DNA of 64,000 nucleotides from an uncultured Gemmatimonadota bacterium (GTDB lineage Bacteria > Gemmatimonadota > Gemmatimonadetes > Gemmatimonadales > Gemmatimonadaceae), in the NCBI GenBank assembly GCA_902826615.1, contig CADEFN010000003.1, forward strand, positions 393,133 through 457,132. Reading direction: 5' to 3'. The notes under the pieces were generated by a model. It ran no database searches and was not told the origin of the DNA. It worked only from the letters and a program-made list of their open reading frames with translations. Made by a program: the position numbers and the translations under genes. Below are positions 19,482 through 27,927 of the stretch, in pieces. Positions within the stretch are counted from its first letter, which is position 1; each line of letters begins with the position of its first letter.

Positions 19482-20333
19482 ATGACCCACCCCCAGAGGC
19501 CGACGCCACCGGCCGACGCCGCCCAGCGCCGCGCCGTCAGGCCCACCATCGTCTACGAGGTTGAGCAGCTCCCGGCCTTCGACGCCGAGTTCTACGAACG
19601 CGCCCGCACTGGGATGACCCTGGTGTCCGAGACCATCGTCCCACGCCGAGAGGGACGCACCATCCGAGTGCCCAAAGGACACCTCTTCCGCATTGTCAGC
19701 GTCGAGGGTCCACAGGTGGGCGACCTCAACCTGTGGAATGCTGCCGACCTCACCGAGCGTTTTTTCTCCGGTAAGACGCGGGCGCTCCACGCCACGCACG
19801 TCACCACCGGTGACCGGCTCTGGAGTACCCTGCCCTCTCTCAGACCCATGGCAACCATCACGCACGACACACTCGCCTGGTACGGCTACGATGCCGATGG
19901 CGGAGGGGTCCACGACGTGATCGGCACACGCTGCGATCCCTACACCAATCAGCTGCTCAAGGGAGTGCCCTATCACCACTGCTGCCACTCCAACCTGACT
20001 CGCGCGCTCGCCACCACAACCGGCCTCCCCCTTTCTGAGGCGGAGCCACTTGTCCACGATGTGCTCAACGTCTTCATGTGCACCGGCTTCACCCACGACA
20101 CACACCAATATTTCATGAAGGCGAGCCCGGTGCGGCCCGGCGACTTCATCGAGTTCTTCGCCGAAATCGATTTGCTGGCGGGACTCTCGGCGTGCCCGGG
20201 AGGTGATTGCGGCTCCTCGCACTCCGACGACGTCGCACCATGTTATCCCCTGAAGGTCGAGGTCTTTGCCCCACGCCCCGAATCCCTCGTCGGCTGGACG
20301 AGTTGGGCGCGCAATTCATACGTTCACCCGTAG
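19482..20333 (+). CDS. DUF1989 / urea carboxylase-associated family protein
   Basis: A 283-residue cytosolic protein. The segment VPKGHLFRIVSVEGPQVGDL (63-82), the RPMATITHDT strand (121-130), HDVIGTRCDPY (144-154) and HHCCHS (165-170) are the signature of the DUF1989 family, also called urea amidolyase-associated protein. The conserved Cys and His residues are thought to bind metal. Members sit near urea or amino-acid degradation genes, but no such genes occur here, so the role is open. The ATG at 19482 is used because the open frame upstream has no family similarity. The DinB gene follows 11 bp downstream. Confidence 0.8.
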   Translation: MTHPQRPTPPADAAQRRAVRPTIVYEVEQLPAFDAEFYERARTGMTLVSETIVPRREGRTIRVPKGHLFRIVSVEGPQVGDLNLWNAADLTERFFSGKTRALHATHVTTGDRLWSTLPSLRPMATITHDTLAWYGYDADGGGVHDVIGTRCDPYTNQLLKGVPYHHCCHSNLTRALATTTGLPLSEAEPLVHDVLNVFMCTGFTHDTHQYFMKASPVRPGDFIEFFAEIDLLAGLSACPGGDCGSSHSDDVAPCYPLKVEVFAPRPESLVGWTSWARNSYVHP

Positions 20334-20344
20334 ACTCTCATCCA

Positions 20345-20854
20345 ATGCCAAACACCGAGTGGTGGCAACGCGGCCCTATCGAGGGTGTGCCCGCTGCCCT
20401 GCAACCCGCCGCACACATCCTCCTTCAGGTGCGCGACAGCGTCACGGAGCTCGTTGACGGGCTCACCGTCGACCAATGGAACGCGCGACCAGCTGGTGTG
20501 GCGTCGGCCGGGTTCCACGTTCGCCATATCACCGGCGTCATCGATCGGCTCTTCACATACGCGCGTGGTGACTCACTCATCGAGTCGCAGTTCCAGGCGC
20601 TTCGGGCAGAGGGTGCCGCCTTTGATGAATCGAGCGCCGCAACAGCACTCGCGGCACTCTCCGCTGGCGTCGACGCAGCGATGGCGCAGCTCCGAGAAGT
20701 CGATCCCTCAACCCTGGGCGACTTCCGTGGCGTCGGCCGCGCGCAGCTCCCATCAACCGTGATCGGCTGCCTTGTGCATGGTGCCGAACATGCCATGCGG
20801 CATGTGGGTCAGCTTTCGGTCACCACGCGTATCGTCAGATCTGCGGCCGTGTAG
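20345..20854 (+). CDS. DinB-family protein
   Basis: A 169-residue four-helix-bundle protein. The His residues expected of the DinB/YfiT metal site are visible at GFHVRHITG (His58 and His61) and VHGAEHAMRHVGQ (His145, His149, His153). DinB-like proteins include metal-dependent hydrolases and thiol transferases, and specific functions are rarely known. It lies 11 bp after the DUF1989 gene and 14 bp before the GrpB-like gene, so the three probably form one transcript. Confidence 0.8.
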   Translation: MPNTEWWQRGPIEGVPAALQPAAHILLQVRDSVTELVDGLTVDQWNARPAGVASAGFHVRHITGVIDRLFTYARGDSLIESQFQALRAEGAAFDESSAATALAALSAGVDAAMAQLREVDPSTLGDFRGVGRAQLPSTVIGCLVHGAEHAMRHVGQLSVTTRIVRSAAV

Positions 20855-20868
20855 GCTGACGGAGAGAT

Positions 20869-21423
20869 ATGTCCAGAGTCGAGCTCTCGGCCTACAACCC
20901 GGAATGGGCAAACACCTTTGAACGCATTCGCGCACTGGTGTGGCCCGCTGTTCAGCACGCTTCCATGTCGCTGGAGCATGTCGGCTCCACCTCCGTGCCA
21001 GGGCTCAGTGCCAAACCCGTCATTGACGCATGCATCGTGGTCGCCTCTCGACGCGACCTCCCATACGTCGTGAAGGCATTGAACGCGCTGGGCTACACTC
21101 ATCGGGGTGACCTGGGTGTGCCGGACCGCGAGGCCTTCAGGTCTCCGGCATCACTCCCGAAGCATCACCTCTACGCGAGCCCTCGTGGGAGCCTGAGCCT
21201 CAAGAATCAGCTCGGCTTGCGCGACTATCTCCGGTCCACTCCTCAAGCCATGCTTGAGTACGGAGAACTCAAGGAGTCACTCGCCAGGCAGTTCCCCGAC
21301 GACATCGACAATTACATCGCGGGAAAGACCGACTTCATCCTCGGCGTTCTTCTGCAGGTGGGACTCACGGACGAAGAACTGGAATCGATCAGGCGGATCA
21401 ACCAGCCGCCGGCCACTTCATGA
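20869..21423 (+). CDS. GrpB-family nucleotidyltransferase-like protein
   Basis: A 184-residue protein with the GrpB family core: VELSAYNPEWANTFERI near the start, then LEHVGSTSVPGLSAKPVID with the GST motif and acidic residue of the nucleotidyltransferase fold, and the LRDYLRSTPQAMLEYGELK helix. Family members are predicted nucleotidyltransferases, sometimes fused to CoaE. The physiological substrate is unknown. GGAGAG precedes the ATG closely. It is the last gene of a likely DUF1989, DinB, GrpB transcript and is convergent with the next gene, 17 bp away. Confidence 0.85.
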   Translation: MSRVELSAYNPEWANTFERIRALVWPAVQHASMSLEHVGSTSVPGLSAKPVIDACIVVASRRDLPYVVKALNALGYTHRGDLGVPDREAFRSPASLPKHHLYASPRGSLSLKNQLGLRDYLRSTPQAMLEYGELKESLARQFPDDIDNYIAGKTDFILGVLLQVGLTDEELESIRRINQPPATS

Positions 21424-21440
21424 TGGCGCGCTGCGCCTGA

Positions 21441-23924
21441 TCACCGGCTGCCGAAATACACCACGTTGGTCGCCTCTGACCGTGCGACCACGATGTCGTT
21501 GAGCCCATCCTTGTCCAGGTCACCGACGGCGAAACCGTAGGTCACCCCGCTGGCATCGCCAAATGGCACCGACGAAAAGCGCCCCGGTGCATCATTAAAG
21601 AACACTATCGACCGATTGCTGGTGTAACCCACCAGCACGTCGGGACGACCATTCCCGTCGACATCGTGCACCGCCAGTGCATAGGGACGTGCCCCGGCTG
21701 GCCCCAGTTGTTCGGGCGCCGCGTAGGTGCCGCCAGACAAACCACGGACTGTTGCCGCACTCCCCGACTCATCGATCGTCGCAAGATCCATGATGCCATC
21801 GCTGTCGAAGTCGGCGGCGTACGCGCTGCGGATGGTAGCATTCGCCGGGCCGAATGGACGACGCGACGGAAAGGTGCCGCGCCCATCGTTGATGTACACG
21901 TAACTCTGTCCGCCGTCGCGGTGTGGCACCACCAGATCGAGGGCCCCATCACCACTCACGTCGGCCATGGTGATGGTGGTCGCCGAGCCGGTCGAGATCT
22001 CGCGACAGTTTGCCTCGATGCGTCCCTGGCCAGCACCAAGACAAGCATAACTCGCCGTCGCTTGGCGACTCCCACGATTGGCCAGCACCAGATCCTTGAT
22101 GCCGTCACCGTTTATGTCACCCACTGCCACGTGCCGGGTGTTCCACTCAGGTTTGCCAAACACGGAAGTGAGTGTGTACCGCCCCGTGCCATCGTTGCGG
22201 TACACCTTCTTGCGGTCCGGCGAATCATTGCTGACGACCATGTCCAGCGCGCCGTCGCCATCCATGTCCACCAGCACACCCGAATACGATCGGTCGGCGG
22301 CGGTGTCCACCGGGACAGGTTTGCCGAAGCTGCCTTTGCCATTGCCCAGCAGCACGAGATTCTGCAGCGGCCAGTGACGACCCTTCACGAGCACGATATC
22401 AAGGTTCCCGTCGCGATTCACGTCGCCCACACTGGCATTGGCCGATGTGTACCCGGAATCCTCGAGTGCGAGTGTACGTTCGAATCGCCGAGCGCCAGCG
22501 GCAGCGGCGTCGCTCCCACGTGGCCCACGGCCTGACGAGAGCTCGCGCGGCTTGCGCGCACTGCACTTGATCTCCACCAGGGCGGCCGGTCGCGGCATCG
22601 CCGTCACTGACAAGGTCGCGCGCGCCGGAGGATTAACGGGAAAATACTTGATGTACTCCGCATTCATCGCCGCGTAGTCGGCCATGTCCTTGAGGAACAC
22701 CGTACACTCGGCCACATCGGCCATGGTCGCGCCACCGGCTTCGAACGAGGCCCGGATGTTCTCCATGGTTTGCCGAGTCTGCGCCGCCACGCCCCCGTCG
22801 ACGATGTCCTGTGTTCCGGGCTTGATTCCCGTCATTCCCGACACAAACACCCAGTCGCCATCGCGAATCGCGACCGAGTAGGCTGGCACCAGGGGCTTGA
22901 GTCCCGGCGGATTGATCACTTCGCGGCCATTTGGCGCGCTGGATGCTGACGCCACCGTTCGGGCGGGCACGACGATGGGGGTGAACCAGGTCGGCGAGAA
23001 GGTGCGGCTGCCTGGTGACGCCGCCTTTACCTCGTCAAGGAAGCGCGCCCGGTCGGCCAGCGCGGCAGCGCTCGGTTTGGGATCGCCATAGGCGTCGGCA
23101 TGACTCGGGATGACCAGCGCCGGGTAGCCAAGCGCGCGCAGCAGGCGGCGTGTGTAGTCGTGAATCTCCAGCCGCTGGCTATTGGCGCCGACCAGGGCAA
23201 TGTCGGGCCGAAGCCCTTCCATTTCCCGCTCGATGAAATTCATCGAACCCATGATCAGTACTTCATGACCGGCCATGCGAAGGAGGTAGGCAAAACTTCC
23301 CCCTTCCTGGTAGTCGCGCCGGCGGAGCGGAGCCTTGAGCCCGCGCGGCGCCGTGCCCGCTATGCCGCGACCATTGTTGAAATACCGTTTGTCGTCGAGT
23401 GCGCTGTGAATGCTGGGCACCACACGCAGCGAGAAGTCGTCAAAGGCGTAGTCCTCACCACCGCGTACGGTGATGAGCTGACTGTCGGCCACCGCGTATG
23501 CACGCGACAGGTTGGCCGCCGTCTCGCTCCCGATGACGACCGCCCCTGTGCGTTTGGCGATGTACCCCGCGTCGAGTGCGTGGTCGGAGTGGCCGTGGGT
23601 GATGAGGATGTAGTCGGCCCGGCTCACATGCCGATTGATGAGTGCCGTGTCCGCCGCATACAGCGCCCCGGCATCGGGGCCTTCACTCCGGGCGCCCGGC
23701 TGCCAGCGCGCAAACTGCGTGAGAAAGGGATCGACCAGCACCACTCGGCGACCATCAGTAATCTCCCAGCCTGCGTTACCGAGGTAAGTGAGGCGGAGTT
23801 CACCCTGAGCGAGCGGTGTTGCCGACGACGCCGGGCTGGCCCGCGGCGAAGGGCTCTGCGCGTCGGCGAAGGCGGTCATGACGACCGTGCTGGCAAGTAC
23901 GGCAATGACGTGCCGGAGGGGCAT
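21441..23924 (-). CDS. Secreted metallo-beta-lactamase / RidA / FG-GAP fusion protein
   Basis: An 827-residue protein with three modules. After a signal peptide (1-22) comes a metallo-beta-lactamase-fold domain (about 40-310) with ITHGHSDHALD, giving His110, His112, Asp114 and His115, plus later His273. Residues about 336-457 form a RidA/YjgF-like domain with the conserved PPARATL arginine. From about 498 onward are seven FG-GAP/VCBS repeats with DxDxDG-type calcium loops (DVNRDGNLD, DMDGDGALD, DINGDGIKD and four more). The ATG at 23924 starts the signal peptide. RidA proteins are normally free cytosolic enamine/imine deaminases, so an exported fusion is unusual. The physiological role is unknown. 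Confidence 0.85.
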   Translation of the reverse strand: MPLRHVIAVLASTVVMTAFADAQSPSPRASPASSATPLAQGELRLTYLGNAGWEITDGRRVVLVDPFLTQFARWQPGARSEGPDAGALYAADTALINRHVSRADYILITHGHSDHALDAGYIAKRTGAVVIGSETAANLSRAYAVADSQLITVRGGEDYAFDDFSLRVVPSIHSALDDKRYFNNGRGIAGTAPRGLKAPLRRRDYQEGGSFAYLLRMAGHEVLIMGSMNFIEREMEGLRPDIALVGANSQRLEIHDYTRRLLRALGYPALVIPSHADAYGDPKPSAAALADRARFLDEVKAASPGSRTFSPTWFTPIVVPARTVASASSAPNGREVINPPGLKPLVPAYSVAIRDGDWVFVSGMTGIKPGTQDIVDGGVAAQTRQTMENIRASFEAGGATMADVAECTVFLKDMADYAAMNAEYIKYFPVNPPARATLSVTAMPRPAALVEIKCSARKPRELSSGRGPRGSDAAAAGARRFERTLALEDSGYTSANASVGDVNRDGNLDIVLVKGRHWPLQNLVLLGNGKGSFGKPVPVDTAADRSYSGVLVDMDGDGALDMVVSNDSPDRKKVYRNDGTGRYTLTSVFGKPEWNTRHVAVGDINGDGIKDLVLANRGSRQATASYACLGAGQGRIEANCREISTGSATTITMADVSGDGALDLVVPHRDGGQSYVYINDGRGTFPSRRPFGPANATIRSAYAADFDSDGIMDLATIDESGSAATVRGLSGGTYAAPEQLGPAGARPYALAVHDVDGNGRPDVLVGYTSNRSIVFFNDAPGRFSSVPFGDASGVTYGFAVGDLDKDGLNDIVVARSEATNVVYFGSR

Positions 23925-24068
23925 TGAGAGTCTCGGTGAAGGCAGGGGTCGCGCCGGTTGAGCGCACCGACGGGATGATACGCGCAAACGCGCGCACCGC
24001 CAGCATCACCACCGACGCTGGACCCTGGCCCTTGTCAAAAACCCCCAGCCCCCAGCGTTGCCGCCCGC

Positions 24069-24908
24069 TTACCTGTTGATCGAGTGCACGGCGATCATCG
24101 CCCCGTGGGGATCCATCCCCTGTGCGATGCGCTCACCACCCCCCGGAACCTCCATCGGTGGCATGAAGACTGATCCGCCAGACGACGTCAACAAGTCCGC
24201 AGCAGCATCAGCAGAGGGCACGCGCACATAAAACACCCAGCTCGCCGGCATCTGCGCGGTCATTTCGGGTGACATGGCGAAAATGCCGCCATATGGAACA
24301 CCGGTCATCCCCGGCGGCGCCCCTGCTCCTGCGTGCCCGTACATCAGGTACTCACCACCGCCCATGTCGGCGCCCATCGCCATCGAGCCAACAGCCTCCC
24401 ACCCAAACAGCGCGGAGTAAAAGGCCATGGCCCCCGGCTGGTCCGGTGTCATCAGCTCATGCCATGAGAACTGCCCGAGCTGCGGCGCGAAGTCGCCGGG
24501 TGGCAGGCCATCGATATTGGCGTAGAGCGACAGGATGGCCCCCTGCGGGTCGGCAATCACGGCCCAGCGACCGATCCCCGGAATGTCCGCCGGTGCCGTC
24601 ACCACCTTGCCGCCTAACGACTCCGCCCGTCGTGCCGCATCATCGACATTGGCCACACCCACCGCACCCATCCAGTGCGGCGGCACGTTCGGCATCTCGG
24701 GTCCCATGGCGTTGACCCCTCCAACGGCGGCGTCACCATTCATGAACATGGTGTACATGCCGCCGGGACCCATATCCATCGAGCTGGTCCCCCAGCCGGC
24801 GAGCTTTCCATAGAAGGCGATGGAGCCCGGGACGTCGCGCGTCATCAGGTCGTACCACACCCAACGGCCAAAGGGCGCTGCCTGTGCGGAGCCGAAAATT
24901 GAAGTCAT
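24069..24908 (-). CDS. VOC-family protein with two glyoxalase-like domains
   Basis: A 279-residue protein made of two vicinal-oxygen-chelate domains (about 12-132 and 143-275). Each begins with a WxxLMTxDxxxAxxFY-type strand (WVWYDLMTRDVPGSIAFYG, then FSWHELMTPDQPGAMAFYS) and ends with a DPxGA strand (DPQGAILSLY, DPHGAMIAVH). This matches the Cfp30B/27-kDa-antigen type of VOC protein, whose chemistry is undefined. Start at ATG 24908. The frame is open further upstream but without similarity. It is divergent from the ADOP permease at 25073. Confidence 0.85.
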   Translation of the reverse strand: MTSIFGSAQAAPFGRWVWYDLMTRDVPGSIAFYGKLAGWGTSSMDMGPGGMYTMFMNGDAAVGGVNAMGPEMPNVPPHWMGAVGVANVDDAARRAESLGGKVVTAPADIPGIGRWAVIADPQGAILSLYANIDGLPPGDFAPQLGQFSWHELMTPDQPGAMAFYSALFGWEAVGSMAMGADMGGGEYLMYGHAGAGAPPGMTGVPYGGIFAMSPEMTAQMPASWVFYVRVPSADAAADLLTSSGGSVFMPPMEVPGGGERIAQGMDPHGAMIAVHSINR

Positions 24909-25072
24909 GGCAAGATGGTTCGAGGGAGGCCTGAGTTTATCCGCAGAGACGAAAGGCGCCAGACTCACCGGGACGAACCGCATTGGCAGGTGCGCCGAAG
25001 CGTGCTGGGGGCCTCCAAAGGAGGGATCAGCACCGGCAGAACCATCCGCCGCAGACCGGTGTCCAACGCCAC

Positions 25073-27550
25073 ATGGACTCCGCCATCCTTGCCGACCTGC
25101 GGCACGCTCTCCGCGGCTTTCGGACCAAACCCGGTTTTGCATTTGCGGTCGTGGCCACCCTCGGCCTTGGCATCGGCGCCAATGCCGCGATGTTCGGCAT
25201 CGTCGACCGCCTCCTATTTCGGGCGCCGCCGATGATGCTCGAACCCGAGACCGCTCACCGCGTCTATACCTACTTGGTGTTTCGTGGCAAGGAGCGCGCA
25301 AATGGCGGAGGCCAGTATGCGCGTTTCAGGGATTTCCGCGATCTGACGCAGAGTTTTTCGCTGGTAGCCGCGCACAGCTCCAGGGACCTCGCGGTCGGCA
25401 TCGGCGATGCAGCGCGTGAAATGCGGATTGGCGCGGTCAGCGCGGACTTCTTCAAGTTCTTTGATGCACCACCCACCCTCGGCCGCTACTTCACGGACGC
25501 CGAAGACCAGTTGCCTGAGGGAACGCCGGTTGCGGTGATCAGTCATTCCATGTGGGAGACGCGCTACGGTGGCGTCCCTGACATCCTGGGGAAAACCGAG
25601 CAGGTCGGCCCTGTCGTGTACACCATCATCGGTGTTGCGCCAAAGGGATTCGCCGGATTGTGGCCGGACCGGCCGCCGGCGGTTTACCTGCCCATCACGA
25701 GTTACGCAGGGGGCCTCGGCAGAAGAGGAGGAGATGTCAGCTGGTGGGAGACCTACTCGTGGAGCTGGATGTCGACCATCGTGCGCCGAAAGCCGGGCGT
25801 GTCGCTGGCGGCGGCCAGCGCCGATCTCTCCAACGCCATGGTGCGCAGTTACGAGAAGCAGCTTGCAGAGCAGCCGAAATCCCAGCCCCTCGCCGTAGCC
25901 AAACCACGGGCTATCGCGGGTTCGATTCTGGCCGATCGAGGTCCGACTGCACCGGCCGTCGCCAAGGTCGCGACCTGGCTTGGTGGCGTCTCGGTGATCG
26001 TGCTGCTCATTGCCATGGCCAATGTCGCCAACCTCATGCTCGCTCGCGCCATCCGTCGCCGCCGCGAAATTGCGCTTCGGCTGGCCCTCGGCGTCAGCCG
26101 AGGACGACTCGTCAGGCAGCTCCTGACCGAAAGTACGCTGCTTGGCATCGTTGGTGGTGGACTGGGCCTGGTGCTCGCACACTGGGGAGGCGCGGCACTC
26201 AGGACCTTTCTCCTCGAGAAGAGTGAAGCCGCTGCCGGCTTTCGTGACGGACGCACCGTACTCTTTGCCATTGCGGCGGCCATTGCGGTCGGTCTTCTGA
26301 CCGGCCTCGCGCCCATCCTCCAGTCCGCTCGGGCAGACCTGACCGGTGACCTCAAGTCCGGCTCGCGTGAGGGCACGTATCGCGCATCGGGGACGCGCAA
26401 CCTGTTGCTGGTGCTCCAGGGTACGCTGTCCGTGGTGCTGCTGGTCGGCGCCCTGCTCTTTGTCCGGTCGCTGCGCAACGTGCAGAAACTTCGCCTGGGC
26501 TTCGACGTGGATCCGATTGTCATCGTCGACCTCAACATGCGAGGGGTGGCTGACGACTCCCTCAAGGACATCGCCCTGCGCGATCGACTTGTGGCGGCAG
26601 CACGCACCATGCCCGAGGTGGAGCAAGCCAGCCGGCAGGTCGGTGTGCCCTTCTGGAGCAGCTGGTCGCAGGGCCTCTACGTGGAAGGGATCGATACCGT
26701 GTCGCGTCTCGGCCAGTTCAACATCAATGCCGTCTCCCCCGAGTACTTCGCCACGTTAGGCACGCGGCTCATTCGTGGGCGGGGCATCGAGCCGACAGAC
26801 CTGGCCACCACGCCCGGGGTCGCGGTGATCAGCGAAGCCATGGGAAAGGCCCTGTGGCCGGGTGCCGACGCCATTGGGCAATGCTTCCGGATTGGGCGCG
26901 ACACCATGCCATGCACGACGGTCGTTGGCATCGCCGAGGATATCAAGGCACAAAATCTCGCCCCCGACTCCACCTTCTATTACTACCTGCCCTCACCGCA
27001 GTTCAATCCCAACCGCGGCGGTCTCTTTGTGCGGTTGCGGGGTCAGGCCACGCAGCACATGGAGTCGGTGCGCAAGCGGCTGCAGCAGGAGATGCCTGGG
27101 GCCTCCTACGTGGTGGTGACCCCCTTCAGCCAGATCGTGGGCAGTCAAAAGCGCTCGTGGGCGTTAGGCGCCACCATGTTCTCCGTGTTTGGCGGCATGG
27201 CGCTGCTGCTCGCCGCGATCGGCCTCTACTCCGTCATCGCCTACGACGTCGCCCAGCGCACACATGAGCTCGGGGTGCGACGCGCCCTTGGCGCACAGGC
27301 GGCACATGCCATTCGGCTGGTGGTGCAAAAGGCGCTGTGGCTGGCGGGACTTGGGGTGGTGCTTGGCGGAGCGGGAGCGCTGTGGGCCGGACGCTTCATC
27401 AAGCCACTGCTATTCGGTGTTTCGCCGAGCGATCCCCTGGTGTTCGCCAGTGTGACCGCACTGCTCATCGGAGTGGCGTTGCTGGCGAGCTGGTATCCCG
27501 CCATGGTCGCCGCCCGCGTCGATCCGAGTGTGGCACTCCGCAGCGACTAA
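25073..27550 (+). CDS. ADOP-type duplicated ABC transporter permease
   Basis: An 825-residue inner-membrane protein with the duplicated-permease layout. The N-terminal segment LADLRHALRGFRTKPGFAFA and helix are followed by a MacB_PCD-type extracytoplasmic domain, an FtsX block (ANVANLMLARAIRRRREIALR), a second PCD domain and a final FtsX block (HELGVRRALGAQ). It ends in ARVDPSVALRSD. This is the ADOP family, abundant in Acidobacteriota and Gemmatimonadota, and thought to export lipids or small molecules. No ATPase gene is adjacent. The ATG at 25073 is followed directly by the family-conserved N-terminus. Confidence 0.9.
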   Translation: MDSAILADLRHALRGFRTKPGFAFAVVATLGLGIGANAAMFGIVDRLLFRAPPMMLEPETAHRVYTYLVFRGKERANGGGQYARFRDFRDLTQSFSLVAAHSSRDLAVGIGDAAREMRIGAVSADFFKFFDAPPTLGRYFTDAEDQLPEGTPVAVISHSMWETRYGGVPDILGKTEQVGPVVYTIIGVAPKGFAGLWPDRPPAVYLPITSYAGGLGRRGGDVSWWETYSWSWMSTIVRRKPGVSLAAASADLSNAMVRSYEKQLAEQPKSQPLAVAKPRAIAGSILADRGPTAPAVAKVATWLGGVSVIVLLIAMANVANLMLARAIRRRREIALRLALGVSRGRLVRQLLTESTLLGIVGGGLGLVLAHWGGAALRTFLLEKSEAAAGFRDGRTVLFAIAAAIAVGLLTGLAPILQSARADLTGDLKSGSREGTYRASGTRNLLLVLQGTLSVVLLVGALLFVRSLRNVQKLRLGFDVDPIVIVDLNMRGVADDSLKDIALRDRLVAAARTMPEVEQASRQVGVPFWSSWSQGLYVEGIDTVSRLGQFNINAVSPEYFATLGTRLIRGRGIEPTDLATTPGVAVISEAMGKALWPGADAIGQCFRIGRDTMPCTTVVGIAEDIKAQNLAPDSTFYYYLPSPQFNPNRGGLFVRLRGQATQHMESVRKRLQQEMPGASYVVVTPFSQIVGSQKRSWALGATMFSVFGGMALLLAAIGLYSVIAYDVAQRTHELGVRRALGAQAAHAIRLVVQKALWLAGLGVVLGGAGALWAGRFIKPLLFGVSPSDPLVFASVTALLIGVALLASWYPAMVAARVDPSVALRSD

Positions 27551-27605
27551 CGTGCAGCCTGGCCCGACGTCACCCTGTGCGAGAGCCCGGGTGAGGGGGT
27601 AATAA

Positions 27606-27773
27606 TCACGGCGAGGAAGTGACCCCGCCAGAAGGGTCACGCACGACACGGACGCGTCGCCGAGCCATCACGCGCGCGACAATCCACGCCGTGATGGTCG
27701 CGAGCACCGCGAGTTCCAGGAGTCCGGAGCCGCCATCCGGTGAGAGGCCGAAAATGCGTTCGATGAAATCCAT
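27606..27773 (-). CDS. Small single-pass membrane protein, 55 aa
   Basis: A 55-residue frame whose ATG at 27773 is preceded by a strong AAGGGGGAG ribosome site 3 bases away. Residues about 18-38 are a single hydrophobic helix, followed by an Arg-rich cytoplasmic tail (ARVMARRRVRVVRD). I do not recognise a family. The good ribosome site and membrane topology argue that it is real. It is convergent with the ADOP gene (end 27550). Confidence 0.5.
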   Translation of the reverse strand: MDFIERIFGLSPDGGSGLLELAVLATITAWIVARVMARRRVRVVRDPSGGVTSSP

Positions 27774-27927
27774 GACTCCCCCTTGCCGGCCCTCGGGACC
27801 GGCGAACACTGCGATTCGTCGCGACATTAGCATGGGAGCGTGACATTGCGCAACAGAGTGCAACTTGTCTTTCGGTCGTTTGCCGAGCCTGCCGTCGCCT
27901 GGTCCGGCGGCTCGGAGCAGACAGGCG

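Noticed and set aside
25214-26626. 470-codon minus-strand frame
   Set aside because: Antisense shadow of the ADOP permease. The sequence is rich in Arg, His and Gly without any fold signature.
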